Positions 16,027 to 24,473 of a stretch of 64,000 bases of DNA are shown here, piece by piece (the stretch's first letter is position 1; every line of letters begins with the position of its first letter). The position numbers and the translations under genes are program-made. The notes under the pieces were generated by a model. The model searched no databases. It was not told the origin of the DNA and saw only the letters and a list, made by a program, of their open reading frames with translations. Origin of the DNA: JAEUMD01 sp036768475 (GTDB taxonomy: Bacteria; Pseudomonadota; Alphaproteobacteria; Rhizobiales; Hyphomicrobiaceae); the NCBI GenBank assembly GCA_036768475.1, contig DAIPMW010000005.1, positions 131,479 through 195,478 of the forward strand, read 5' to 3'.

Positions 16027-17115
16027 ATGAGCACGGCAACCGAATTCGTCGACTTGAAGCGGCAAGAGAAACGCGAGGCGCGAGCCCAGCAGATGCATCA
16101 CTGGATCAACAAGGCCAGCGCGACGCTCAACGTGTTCGGGCTTGGCTTTCTGGTGGCGCTTTTGAAGATTGCCGCAGGCGACACTCCTAAGGCGCAGATG
16201 AAGACGCTGTGGCAGCAGCTTGTCGTACCCTTGCTCGGTATCTGCGTATTTCTGGCACTCTGGGCGTGGGCGGCACCGAAGGTTGAAACCTCGCTCGGCG
16301 CCGTGCCTGGACCGGTGCAGGTGTGGCAACAGGCCGGCAATCTTTATTCCGATCATCTGGCGGAGCGCGAAAAAGAGGCGGCATTCTACGAGCGGCAGGA
16401 CACGCGGAATGCAAAGCTTGTTGCTGACGGCAAGGCTGATCTCGTCAAGCGTCGCAGCTATACGGGAAAGCCGACGTTCGTCGATCAGATCTACACGAGC
16501 CTGAAAACAGTAGCACTTGGCTTTCTGATCGGCGCGGTCTTGGCCATTCCTCTCGGCATCATGTGCGGTCTCTTCCCGACGGTGAACGGAGCGCTCAATC
16601 CGCTCATCCAGATCTTCAAGCCGGTTTCGCCTCTGGCCTGGCTTCCGATCGTGACGATGGTCGTGTCGGCGCTGTACGTCGATACATCCGATTGGCTTCC
16701 GAAATCCCTCGTCATATCCGCAATCACAGTGACGCTGTGCTCGCTTTGGCCGACGCTGATCAACACTGCGCTGGGTGTCGCTTCTATCGACAAGGACCTT
16801 TTGAATGTAGGCCGGGTTCTGCGCCTGCCGACCAGCCGGACGATCACCAAGCTGGTGCTGCCTTCGGCGCTGCCTCTGATCTTCACCGGCCTGCGCCTGT
16901 CGCTGGGCGTGGGCTGGATGGTTTTGATCGCCGCCGAGATGCTGGCGCAGAACCCCGGGCTCGGCAAGTTCGTCTGGGACGAGTTCCAGAACGGCTCATC
17001 GCAATCGCTCGCCAAGATCATGGTGGCCGTCCTCACGATCGGTGTCATCGGCTTCCTTCTCGACCGGGTCATGTATGCGCTTCAGTCGGCGTTCACCTAC
17101 TCTGCCAACCGTTGA
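16027..17115 (+). CDS. nrtB: Nitrate ABC transporter permease
   Basis: A 362-residue inner-membrane permease with the binding-protein-dependent transport domain in its second half. LKPTS-like coupling is visible as FKPVSPLAWLPIV, and the EAA loop region is GLRLSLGVGWMVLIAAEMLA. The N-terminal 150 residues carry one or two membrane segments and a charged loop rich in Glu/Arg. The start at 16027 follows GGGGACGAGG. It sits 71 bases after nrtA and 13 bases before nrtCD. Confidence 0.92.
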   Translation: MSTATEFVDLKRQEKREARAQQMHHWINKASATLNVFGLGFLVALLKIAAGDTPKAQMKTLWQQLVVPLLGICVFLALWAWAAPKVETSLGAVPGPVQVWQQAGNLYSDHLAEREKEAAFYERQDTRNAKLVADGKADLVKRRSYTGKPTFVDQIYTSLKTVALGFLIGAVLAIPLGIMCGLFPTVNGALNPLIQIFKPVSPLAWLPIVTMVVSALYVDTSDWLPKSLVISAITVTLCSLWPTLINTALGVASIDKDLLNVGRVLRLPTSRTITKLVLPSALPLIFTGLRLSLGVGWMVLIAAEMLAQNPGLGKFVWDEFQNGSSQSLAKIMVAVLTIGVIGFLLDRVMYALQSAFTYSANR

Positions 17116-17128
17116 GGGAGTGAGGCAC

Positions 17129-18883
17129 ATGGCATTTCTAGAATTGAAGGACGTTGCCAAGTCCTACGGGCAGGGCGAACAGAAGACCGATGTGCTCGGT
17201 GGCATAGATCTAACGGTGAACGAAGGCGAATTTATTGCGATTGTGGGGTTCTCGGGTTCCGGCAAGACGACGTTGATCTCGACGATTGCAGGTCTCGTGG
17301 CGCCCGATCGCGGGGAGGTGCTACTCAAGGGCAAGCCGATCACAGAGCCTGGGCCGGACCGAGGCATCGTGTTCCAGTCCTATTCGCTGCTGCCGTGGTT
17401 GACGGTCTTTGGAAACGTGGCGCTGGCGGTTGACGAGGTGTTCAAGAGCGACAGCCGGGCGGAGCGCAAAGCGCGAACCCTGCGCTACATCGAGCTGGTC
17501 GGATTATCTCATGCTGTGGACCGCCGCCCGGCGGAGTTGTCGGGCGGCATGCGTCAGCGCGTCTCGGTGGCGCGGGCACTTGCCATGAATCCGCAAATCC
17601 TGCTGCTCGACGAGCCGTTGTCCGCACTCGACGCTCTAACGCGATCGAAGCTCCAGGGGGAAATCGAACGCATCTGGAACGAGGACAAGCGCACGGTGGT
17701 TCTCATCACCAACGACGTGGACGAGGCAATTCTTCTTGCCGATCGCATCATCCCTCTGATGCCCGGCCCCGATGCGAGACTTGGTCGCGAGTTCAAGGTC
17801 GATCTACCGCGTCCGCGCGATCACGCAACATTGAGCGATCTCGATTCCTTCAAGACGCTGCGACACGACATCACCGCCTATCTGACGCAGATCGCGGCAG
17901 GGCGGGCGTCCCGCTCGAATGAGCATCTGCGGCTCCCCAACGTGGCTCCGATCACGTTGAAGTCGCGCCGCGATCGTTTGCCCAAGGCCTATGTCGAGGC
18001 GTCGGCCGCGCTCAATGAGGAGCGGTATCTGGAGTTCTCGCAGCTCGACAAGATCTACCCTACGCCGAAGGGCCCGCTCACCGTGGTCGAGAAATTCGAC
18101 CTGAAGGTCAAGAAGGGCGAGTTCATTTCGCTAATCGGCCACTCGGGCTGCGGCAAGTCAACGGTGCTGTCGATGGCGGCCGGGCTCAACGAAATCTCCG
18201 GCGGCGGCATCATTCTCGACGGCAAGGAGGTGACGATGGCAGGGCCGGATCGCGCCGTCGTGTTTCAGGCGCCGTCGCTGTTTCCCTGGCTCAGCGCGCG
18301 CGACAACGTCGGGCTCGGCGTGGATCGCGTCTATCCACATGCAAGTAAGGCGGAACGCGAGGAAATCGTCGAATACTATATCGACCGGGTCGGCCTGGGC
18401 GATGCAATGGACAAGCTCGGTTCTGAGATGTCCAACGGCATGCGGCAGCGCGTCGGCATTGCGCGCGCATTTGCGCTTTCGCCGAAACTCCTGTTGCTGG
18501 ACGAGCCGTTTGGCATGCTCGACAGCCTGACGCGCTGGGAACTTCAAGACGTGTTGATGGAGGTGTGGAGCCGAACCAAGGTGACGGCAATATGCGTTAC
18601 CCACGATGTCGATGAGGCAATCCTTCTCGCCGACCGCGTGGTCATGATGTCGAACGGGCCTAATGCGACGATCGGTAACATCATGGACGTGAAGCTGCCG
18701 CGGCCGCGCACCCGCACGGCATTGCTCGACCATCCCGACTACTACGCCTATCGCGAGGAGCTTCTGGAATTCCTGGAAGCCTACGAAGGCGGCGCCAATC
18801 CGGCACCGGAGACGATTGCGGCCATCAAGGCGCGGCGGGCGCGCCCGGTTGATGACGTGCCCCAAAACAGCGCCGCGGCCTGA
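17129..18883 (+). CDS. Nitrate ABC transporter, two ATPase domains in one chain
   Basis: A 584-residue protein with two ATP-binding domains, equivalent to NrtC plus NrtD ATPases fused. Domain 1 has Walker A GFSGSGKTT (40-48), signature LSGGM (137-141) and Walker B ILLLDEP, but its H-loop reads TND (Asn195) instead of THD. Domain 2 has Walker A GHSGCGKST (337-345) and an intact THD, but its signature is MSNGM instead of LSGGQ/M. Because each ATP site uses Walker and H-loop of one domain with the signature of the other, both changes fall in one composite site. The NrtA-like domain seen on cyanobacterial NrtC is absent. Confidence 0.9.
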   Translation: MAFLELKDVAKSYGQGEQKTDVLGGIDLTVNEGEFIAIVGFSGSGKTTLISTIAGLVAPDRGEVLLKGKPITEPGPDRGIVFQSYSLLPWLTVFGNVALAVDEVFKSDSRAERKARTLRYIELVGLSHAVDRRPAELSGGMRQRVSVARALAMNPQILLLDEPLSALDALTRSKLQGEIERIWNEDKRTVVLITNDVDEAILLADRIIPLMPGPDARLGREFKVDLPRPRDHATLSDLDSFKTLRHDITAYLTQIAAGRASRSNEHLRLPNVAPITLKSRRDRLPKAYVEASAALNEERYLEFSQLDKIYPTPKGPLTVVEKFDLKVKKGEFISLIGHSGCGKSTVLSMAAGLNEISGGGIILDGKEVTMAGPDRAVVFQAPSLFPWLSARDNVGLGVDRVYPHASKAEREEIVEYYIDRVGLGDAMDKLGSEMSNGMRQRVGIARAFALSPKLLLLDEPFGMLDSLTRWELQDVLMEVWSRTKVTAICVTHDVDEAILLADRVVMMSNGPNATIGNIMDVKLPRPRTRTALLDHPDYYAYREELLEFLEAYEGGANPAPETIAAIKARRARPVDDVPQNSAAA

Positions 18884-18900
18884 GTCACGGAGACGAAGCG

Positions 18901-21369
18901 ATGAAGCAGAAACTCGTTGTGATCGGCAACGGCATGGCACCGGGGCGTGCGCTTGAGCGTCTGTTCGAGCAGGCGCCGGATGCCTATGAGGTGACGATTT
19001 TCAATGCCGAGCCGCGCGTCAACTATGACCGGATCATGCTGTCGCCAATGCTGTCGGGCGAAAAATCGTTTGAAGAGATCGTGATCCATGGTGACGGCTG
19101 GTACATCGAGCATGGCGTGACACTCTACAAGGGGCACAAGGTCACGCACATCGACAGGGCGGCAAAGACCGTCACATCAGTGCACGGCGTCACCGTGTCG
19201 TATGACAAGCTCATTATTGCAACCGGCTCGTTGCCGGTCGTCATTCCGGTTCCGGGACATGATCTTGCCGGTGTGCTGACTTATCGCGATCTCGACGACG
19301 TGAACGCAATGCTGCTTACCGCGAAATCCGGCGGACGCGCGGTGGTGATCGGTGGCGGTCTTCTGGGTTTGGAGGCGGCCGCGGGTCTGCGAGAGCAGGG
19401 TATGGATGTTACAGTTCTGCATTTGATGCCGACGCTTATGGAACGGCAGCTCGATCCGGCTGCCGGCTATCTGCTCAAGTCGGCGGTGGAATCACGCGGC
19501 ATCGATGTGATCACCAAGGCCAACACACACCAGATCGTGGGCAGCGATCCGGTGCTCGGACCGCCGCGCGTCAAGGCGGTGCGTCTTGACGATGGCACTG
19601 AGATTCCGTGCGACATGGTAATCATGGCGGTAGGAATCCGCCCCAATGCCGGCATCGCGAAAGAAGCGGGGCTTAGCGTCAATCGCGGCATCGTCGTCTC
19701 GCCCGACATGCGAACGAGCGACCCCGACATCTTTGCGTTGGGCGAATGTGCGGAAGCCTCAGGTCAGGTTTTCGGTCTCGTCGCACCCCTTTACGAAATG
19801 GCGAATGTGGTCGCAGCACAGCTCACGGGAGATTGTGGTTCTGCGTTTCATCCGAGCGCTACCGCGACGAAACTCAAGGTGACCGGCATCAATCTGTTTT
19901 CAGCGGGTGATTTCGCAGATGGCCCGGATCGCGAAGAGATCGTTCTCAGAGACGCTGCGCGCAGCGTCTACAAGCGGCTTGTGATCAAGGACAACACGCT
20001 GATCGGCGTCGTCATGTATGGTGAGACATCCGACGGCGCATGGTTTTTCGATCTGATCAGGCGTGGCATCGGTATCACCGATCTGCGCGAAACCTTGATC
20101 TTTGGGCAAAGCTACGCGGGAGGTTCGCCGCTGGACCCTACGGCGGCCGTTGCAGCATTGCCGGATGAAGCGGAAATCTGCGGCTGCAACGGCGTTTGCA
20201 AGGGCCGGATCGTCAATGCCATTTCGGAAAAGGGATTGAAGACCCTCGACGACGTGCGCGCGCATACGAAGGCGTCTGCTTCGTGCGGTACGTGCACGGG
20301 GCTCGTCGAGCAGCTTTTGCAGACCACGCTTGGCAGCTCCTACAACCCGGCGGCTGTTCAACCCATGTGCGGATGTACGGACCTGGGGCATGACGAGGTG
20401 CGCCGTCTTATCGTGGCCAAGTCGCTCAAGTGCATTCCACAGCTGATGCAGGAGTTCGAATGGAGAAGTTCGGGAGGCTGCGCCAAGTGCAGACCGGCGC
20501 TCAACTACTACATGCTGTCGACGTGGCCCGGAGAATATGAGGACGATCAACAGTCACGCTTCATCAACGAGCGCGTTCACGCCAACATCCAGAAGGATGG
20601 TCGGTTCTCAGTCGTGCCGCGTATGTGGGGCGGTCTGACGACGGCAGGAGAGCTGCGCGCGATCGCGGATGTGGTCGACAAGTTCAAGATACCGACAGTC
20701 AAGGTCACCGGCGGACAGCGCATCGACATGTTGGGCGTGGCGAAGGAAGATCTGCCTGCAGTCTGGGCCGATCTCAATGCGGCGGGCCTGGTGTCGGGCG
20801 CGGCCTATGCCAAGGGCCTGAGAACGGTGAAAACCTGTGTCGGCAAGGAGTGGTGCCGGTTTGGCACGCAGGATTCGACGGGCCTGGGCGTTAAGCTGGA
20901 GAAATTTCTGTGGGGCTCGTGGACGCCTGCGAAAGTAAAGCTGGCTGTGTCGGGGTGTCCGAGGAACTGCGCGGAAGCAACGTGCAAGGATGTCGGCATT
21001 ATCTGTGTCGACAGCGGCTACGAGATCCACTTCGCGGGTGCTGCCGGTCTCGACATCAAGGGCACAGAAGTGCTGTGCCATCTTGCGACACAAGAAGAGG
21101 CGATCGAGGTGACCGCGGCGCTGATTCAGCTTTATCGCGAACAGGGCCGCTATCTGGAGCGCATCTACAAATGGGCTAGGCGTGTCGGCAGTGACAGCAT
21201 CAAGGCACACGTCGTAGAGGACGTCACCAAACGCAAGGCGCTGCTCGATCGGTTCGTGCGGTCGCAGAAATTTGCGCAGATCGACCCATGGGCACAACGC
21301 GCGCGCGGCAAGGATGGACACGAGTTCGTGCCGATTCGTGATCTCACCGTTGCGGAGGCGGCCGAATGA
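18901..21369 (+). CDS. nirB: Assimilatory nitrite reductase, large subunit
   Basis: An 822-residue NAD(P)H-dependent nitrite reductase that makes ammonium. In order: an FAD/NAD-binding reductase (residues 1 to about 400, with VVIGGGLLGLEAA), BFD-like [2Fe-2S] segments (CGCNGVCKG and CGTCTG near 425-465; a second set with CGCTD and CAKC near 495-530), and the siroheme/[4Fe-4S] domain with CVGKEWCRFG and SGCPRNCAEATC. GGAGA precedes the ATG, and its stop overlaps nirD as ATGA. Confidence 0.95.
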   Translation: MKQKLVVIGNGMAPGRALERLFEQAPDAYEVTIFNAEPRVNYDRIMLSPMLSGEKSFEEIVIHGDGWYIEHGVTLYKGHKVTHIDRAAKTVTSVHGVTVSYDKLIIATGSLPVVIPVPGHDLAGVLTYRDLDDVNAMLLTAKSGGRAVVIGGGLLGLEAAAGLREQGMDVTVLHLMPTLMERQLDPAAGYLLKSAVESRGIDVITKANTHQIVGSDPVLGPPRVKAVRLDDGTEIPCDMVIMAVGIRPNAGIAKEAGLSVNRGIVVSPDMRTSDPDIFALGECAEASGQVFGLVAPLYEMANVVAAQLTGDCGSAFHPSATATKLKVTGINLFSAGDFADGPDREEIVLRDAARSVYKRLVIKDNTLIGVVMYGETSDGAWFFDLIRRGIGITDLRETLIFGQSYAGGSPLDPTAAVAALPDEAEICGCNGVCKGRIVNAISEKGLKTLDDVRAHTKASASCGTCTGLVEQLLQTTLGSSYNPAAVQPMCGCTDLGHDEVRRLIVAKSLKCIPQLMQEFEWRSSGGCAKCRPALNYYMLSTWPGEYEDDQQSRFINERVHANIQKDGRFSVVPRMWGGLTTAGELRAIADVVDKFKIPTVKVTGGQRIDMLGVAKEDLPAVWADLNAAGLVSGAAYAKGLRTVKTCVGKEWCRFGTQDSTGLGVKLEKFLWGSWTPAKVKLAVSGCPRNCAEATCKDVGIICVDSGYEIHFAGAAGLDIKGTEVLCHLATQEEAIEVTAALIQLYREQGRYLERIYKWARRVGSDSIKAHVVEDVTKRKALLDRFVRSQKFAQIDPWAQRARGKDGHEFVPIRDLTVAEAAE

Positions 21370-21713
21370 CCATGATGGAGAAGACGTGGATCGAGATCGG
21401 TGCGCTCGAAGACGTGCCAAGGCAGGGCGCGCGTATTGTGAAGACGAGGACCGGTTGCGTCGCTGTCTTTCGCACCGCTGACGATGAGGTGTTCGCGATC
21501 GACGACAAATGTCCGCACAAGGGCGGTCCGCTCAGCCAAGGCATCGTTCATGGGACAGCGGTGACATGCCCGCTGCACAACTGGGTGATCAGTCTCGAAA
21601 GCGGATCGGCTATGGGTGCGGACGAGGGGCGGGTGAGGACTTATGGCGTGATGGTCAAGAACGGTCGCATCTTTATTGACGGTACGGCTCTGAGCGCCAG
21701 AGATGTCGCGTGA
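21366..21713 (+). CDS. nirD: Assimilatory nitrite reductase, small Rieske-type subunit
   Basis: A 115-residue Rieske-fold protein, the usual partner of NirB. The [2Fe-2S] ligand boxes read CPHKGGPLSQG (C-x-H) and CPLHNWV (C-x2-H) and are complete, unlike many NirD proteins that have lost the ligands. The start overlaps the nirB stop by four bases. nasA follows 7 bases later. Confidence 0.92.
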   Translation: MTMMEKTWIEIGALEDVPRQGARIVKTRTGCVAVFRTADDEVFAIDDKCPHKGGPLSQGIVHGTAVTCPLHNWVISLESGSAMGADEGRVRTYGVMVKNGRIFIDGTALSARDVA

Positions 21714-21720
21714 GGTTGGC

Positions 21721-24417
21721 ATGTCAGGTGAACGTTGGACAAAGACGACATGCCCCTACTGCGGTGTCGGTTGCGGCGTGCTGGCACGGCCCAAGGCGGA
21801 CGGAACGGCGGATATCAAAGGCGATCCGGATCACCCGGCGAACTTCGGACGCTTGTGCTCCAAGGGTTCGGCGTTGGGTGAAACGCTCTCCCTTGAGGGG
21901 CGCCTGCTGGCTCCGCAGATCGGGGGACGTGCGGCGAGCTGGGATGAAGCACTCGATCTCGTGGCGAACCGTTTCAGGGACACTGTTGCGGATTTCGGTC
22001 CCGACAGCGTCGCGATGTACGTGTCGGGCCAGATCCTGACGGAAGACTATTACGTTGCCAACAAGCTGATGAAGGGGTTCATCGGCACGGCCAACATCGA
22101 TACCAACTCACGCCTTTGCATGGCGTCGTCGGTGGCGGGACACAAGCGGGCATTCGGGTCCGATACCGTGCCCGGAACCTACCGCGATCTGGAGGAGGCG
22201 GACCTTGTGGTTCTGGTCGGTTCCAATCTGGCGTGGTGCCACCCGGTGCTATTCCAGCGGTTGGCGGCAGCAAAAGAGGCGCGCGGGGCGCGGATTGTCG
22301 TCATTGATCCGCGCCGCACGATGACATGCGAAATTGCGGACCTGCATCTGGCGATCGCTCCGGGGACCGACGTGGCGCTGTTCAATGGACTGTTTGCGTC
22401 GCTTGGTTATGCCGGGGCATTCGACAGGGAATATGTCGTCAACCACACGGCTGGTCTCGATGTCGCCTTGGCTGTGGCCGGGCGACTGGAGATCGACGAT
22501 GTCGCGAAGATCACCGGATTGACGCACGCGGAACTCTACGATTTCTATCAGATGTTCGCCGATACGGAGCGCGTCGTCACGGTCTACAGTCAGGGTGTCA
22601 ACCAGTCGTCGGCAGGCACCGACAAGGTCAACGCAATCATCAATTGCCATCTGGCGACGGGGCGGATCGGACGCCCAGGGATGGGCCCCTTCTCGGTCAC
22701 AGGCCAACCCAATGCGATGGGTGGTCGCGAGGCAGGCGGTCTTGCGAATATGCTCGCCGCGCATATGGACATCGAGAACGAAGCGCATCGCGCCATCGTT
22801 GCTGATTTCTGGCAGTCGGAGCGGCTACCAGAGTCTCCCGGTCTAAAGGCGGTTGATCTGTTTCGCGCAGTCGCGGCTGGGGAAATCAAGGCGCTGTGGA
22901 TCGTGGCGACCAATCCGGTCGACAGCCTGCCGGATGCCGATTTCGTGCGTCGGGCGCTCGAGGTCTGTCCGTTCGTTGTCGTGTCGGACGTGGTCGAATG
23001 CACGGATACGACAGCCCATGCCGACGTGCTGTTGCCGGCTGCGGCATGGGGCGAGAAGGACGGTACAGTTACCAACTCGGAGCGGCGCATCTCGCGGCAG
23101 CGGGCGTTCCTCGATACGCCGGGCGTTGCGCGACCGGACTGGTGGCAGTTCGCCGAGGTGGCGCGCAGGCTGGGTTATGGCGCAGCCTTCGCGTACCACA
23201 GCCCACGCGACATCTTCGCGGAATACGCGGCACTTACCGGCTATCGCAATGAAGGTAGGCGCGATCTCGACATTTCGGCCTATGCCGAAATCGATGCGCA
23301 GGCCTATGACGTTCTCGCGCCGTTTCAGTGGCCGCAGGCAGGCGGCCATAACCAGACAGTCGGTCAGGATATCGAAGAAAAGCGCTTCTTCGCCGAAGGT
23401 GATTTTTTCACTCCTGACCGGCGGGCGCGTTTCGTTTCGACGCCTTATCGACCGGCGGTAATGCAGCCGGAGCGCGCCTATCCTCTTGTTCTCAATACGG
23501 GACGCATACGCGACCAGTGGCACACGATGACGCGGACTGCGAAGACGCCGCGATTGCTCAGTCATATCTCGGAGCCGTTCGTCGAGGTGCATCCCGATGA
23601 TGCATTGGTGCTCGGGATGCAGCCGGCGGCGATTGCGGAAATCTCGAGTCCTCTGGGCAACGTTCTGGCGCGGGTGGCGGTGAGCGAGCAGCAGCGGCGC
23701 GGCACTGTGTTCATGCCGATGCACTGGAACGATCAACTGGCACGCCACGCGCGGGTCGGCTCGATCATTGCGGCCAACATGGACCCGGTTTCGGGTCAAC
23801 CGGAGCTGAAGTTTACGCCGGTGAAGCTAACGCGATTTGCTGCGGCCTGGTTCGGGTTTGCAGTCATGCGGGGTAGGCCGCGCATCGCGCAATTCGATTA
23901 TGCCGCGCTTGCTCCGACGCGGAACGGCATGCGCATGGAGTTTGCGGACCTCGCTGAACCGGCCTCGTGGCGCGAACTGGCGGAACGGATGCTCGATCCA
24001 GAAGAAAACGGCGGTGTCGAGCTCATTGCCTACGAAGACAGGCGTCGGGGAGATTGGCGATTTGCTGCGTTCGAGAAGAACCGTTGTGTCGGGCTCTTCT
24101 TTGCGAGCCGCGATCCGGTTGCGGTGTCGCGCTCCTGGGCGGCTGATCAACTGGGTGATGCGCTCGCACCCGAGCAGCGCTTGCGCTTGCTGGCTGGTCG
24201 TGCGGGTAACGGCGTTGTCGATCGCGGGCCGATCGTATGCTCGTGCTTCGATGTGGGAGCCAGCGAAATCACGGATGCGGTCGCATCTGGACACTGCCGG
24301 AATGTGGCCGAGGTCGGCGCCATCTTGAAGGCTGGCACCAACTGTGGGTCGTGCCGCACAGAAGTAATGCGGATCGTCGCGGCGGCACGCGCCGCGACGT
24401 CTCTCGTAGAGGCCTGA
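21721..24417 (+). CDS. nasA: Assimilatory nitrate reductase catalytic subunit
   Basis: An 898-residue cytoplasmic molybdenum (bis-MGD) enzyme reducing nitrate to nitrite. The N-terminal [4Fe-4S] motif is CPYCGVGCGV with the fourth Cys in CSKGSALGE, and molybdopterin-binding segments follow (GSNLAWCHPV, TGQPNAMGGREAGG). A BFD-like [2Fe-2S] domain ends the chain (CSCFDVG and CGSCRTE near 845-885), as in Klebsiella-type NasA. The start at 21721 follows GAGG; a start at 21703 would overlap nirD. No separate nasC electron-transfer gene is present. It faces xsc tail to tail. Confidence 0.94.
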   Translation: MSGERWTKTTCPYCGVGCGVLARPKADGTADIKGDPDHPANFGRLCSKGSALGETLSLEGRLLAPQIGGRAASWDEALDLVANRFRDTVADFGPDSVAMYVSGQILTEDYYVANKLMKGFIGTANIDTNSRLCMASSVAGHKRAFGSDTVPGTYRDLEEADLVVLVGSNLAWCHPVLFQRLAAAKEARGARIVVIDPRRTMTCEIADLHLAIAPGTDVALFNGLFASLGYAGAFDREYVVNHTAGLDVALAVAGRLEIDDVAKITGLTHAELYDFYQMFADTERVVTVYSQGVNQSSAGTDKVNAIINCHLATGRIGRPGMGPFSVTGQPNAMGGREAGGLANMLAAHMDIENEAHRAIVADFWQSERLPESPGLKAVDLFRAVAAGEIKALWIVATNPVDSLPDADFVRRALEVCPFVVVSDVVECTDTTAHADVLLPAAAWGEKDGTVTNSERRISRQRAFLDTPGVARPDWWQFAEVARRLGYGAAFAYHSPRDIFAEYAALTGYRNEGRRDLDISAYAEIDAQAYDVLAPFQWPQAGGHNQTVGQDIEEKRFFAEGDFFTPDRRARFVSTPYRPAVMQPERAYPLVLNTGRIRDQWHTMTRTAKTPRLLSHISEPFVEVHPDDALVLGMQPAAIAEISSPLGNVLARVAVSEQQRRGTVFMPMHWNDQLARHARVGSIIAANMDPVSGQPELKFTPVKLTRFAAAWFGFAVMRGRPRIAQFDYAALAPTRNGMRMEFADLAEPASWRELAERMLDPEENGGVELIAYEDRRRGDWRFAAFEKNRCVGLFFASRDPVAVSRSWAADQLGDALAPEQRLRLLAGRAGNGVVDRGPIVCSCFDVGASEITDAVASGHCRNVAEVGAILKAGTNCGSCRTEVMRIVAAARAATSLVEA

Positions 24418-24453
24418 GCGTCACGCGTAACGCACTCGCTGGGGTCGAGCACT

Positions 24454-24470
24454 CACGCGTTCGACGCGTG
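24454..24470. terminator. Hairpin between convergent nasA and xsc
   Basis: CACGCG (24454-24459) pairs with CGCGTG (24465-24470) around TTCGA, in the 56-bp gap between the two converging operons. There is no T-run, so it is at best a weak or Rho-assisted end. Confidence 0.35.
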
Positions 24471-24473
24471 CCT

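Noticed and set aside
24421..24473. Strong bidirectional terminator between nasA and xsc
   Set aside because: The stem is only 6 bp and has no T-run on either side; kept as a weak hairpin.
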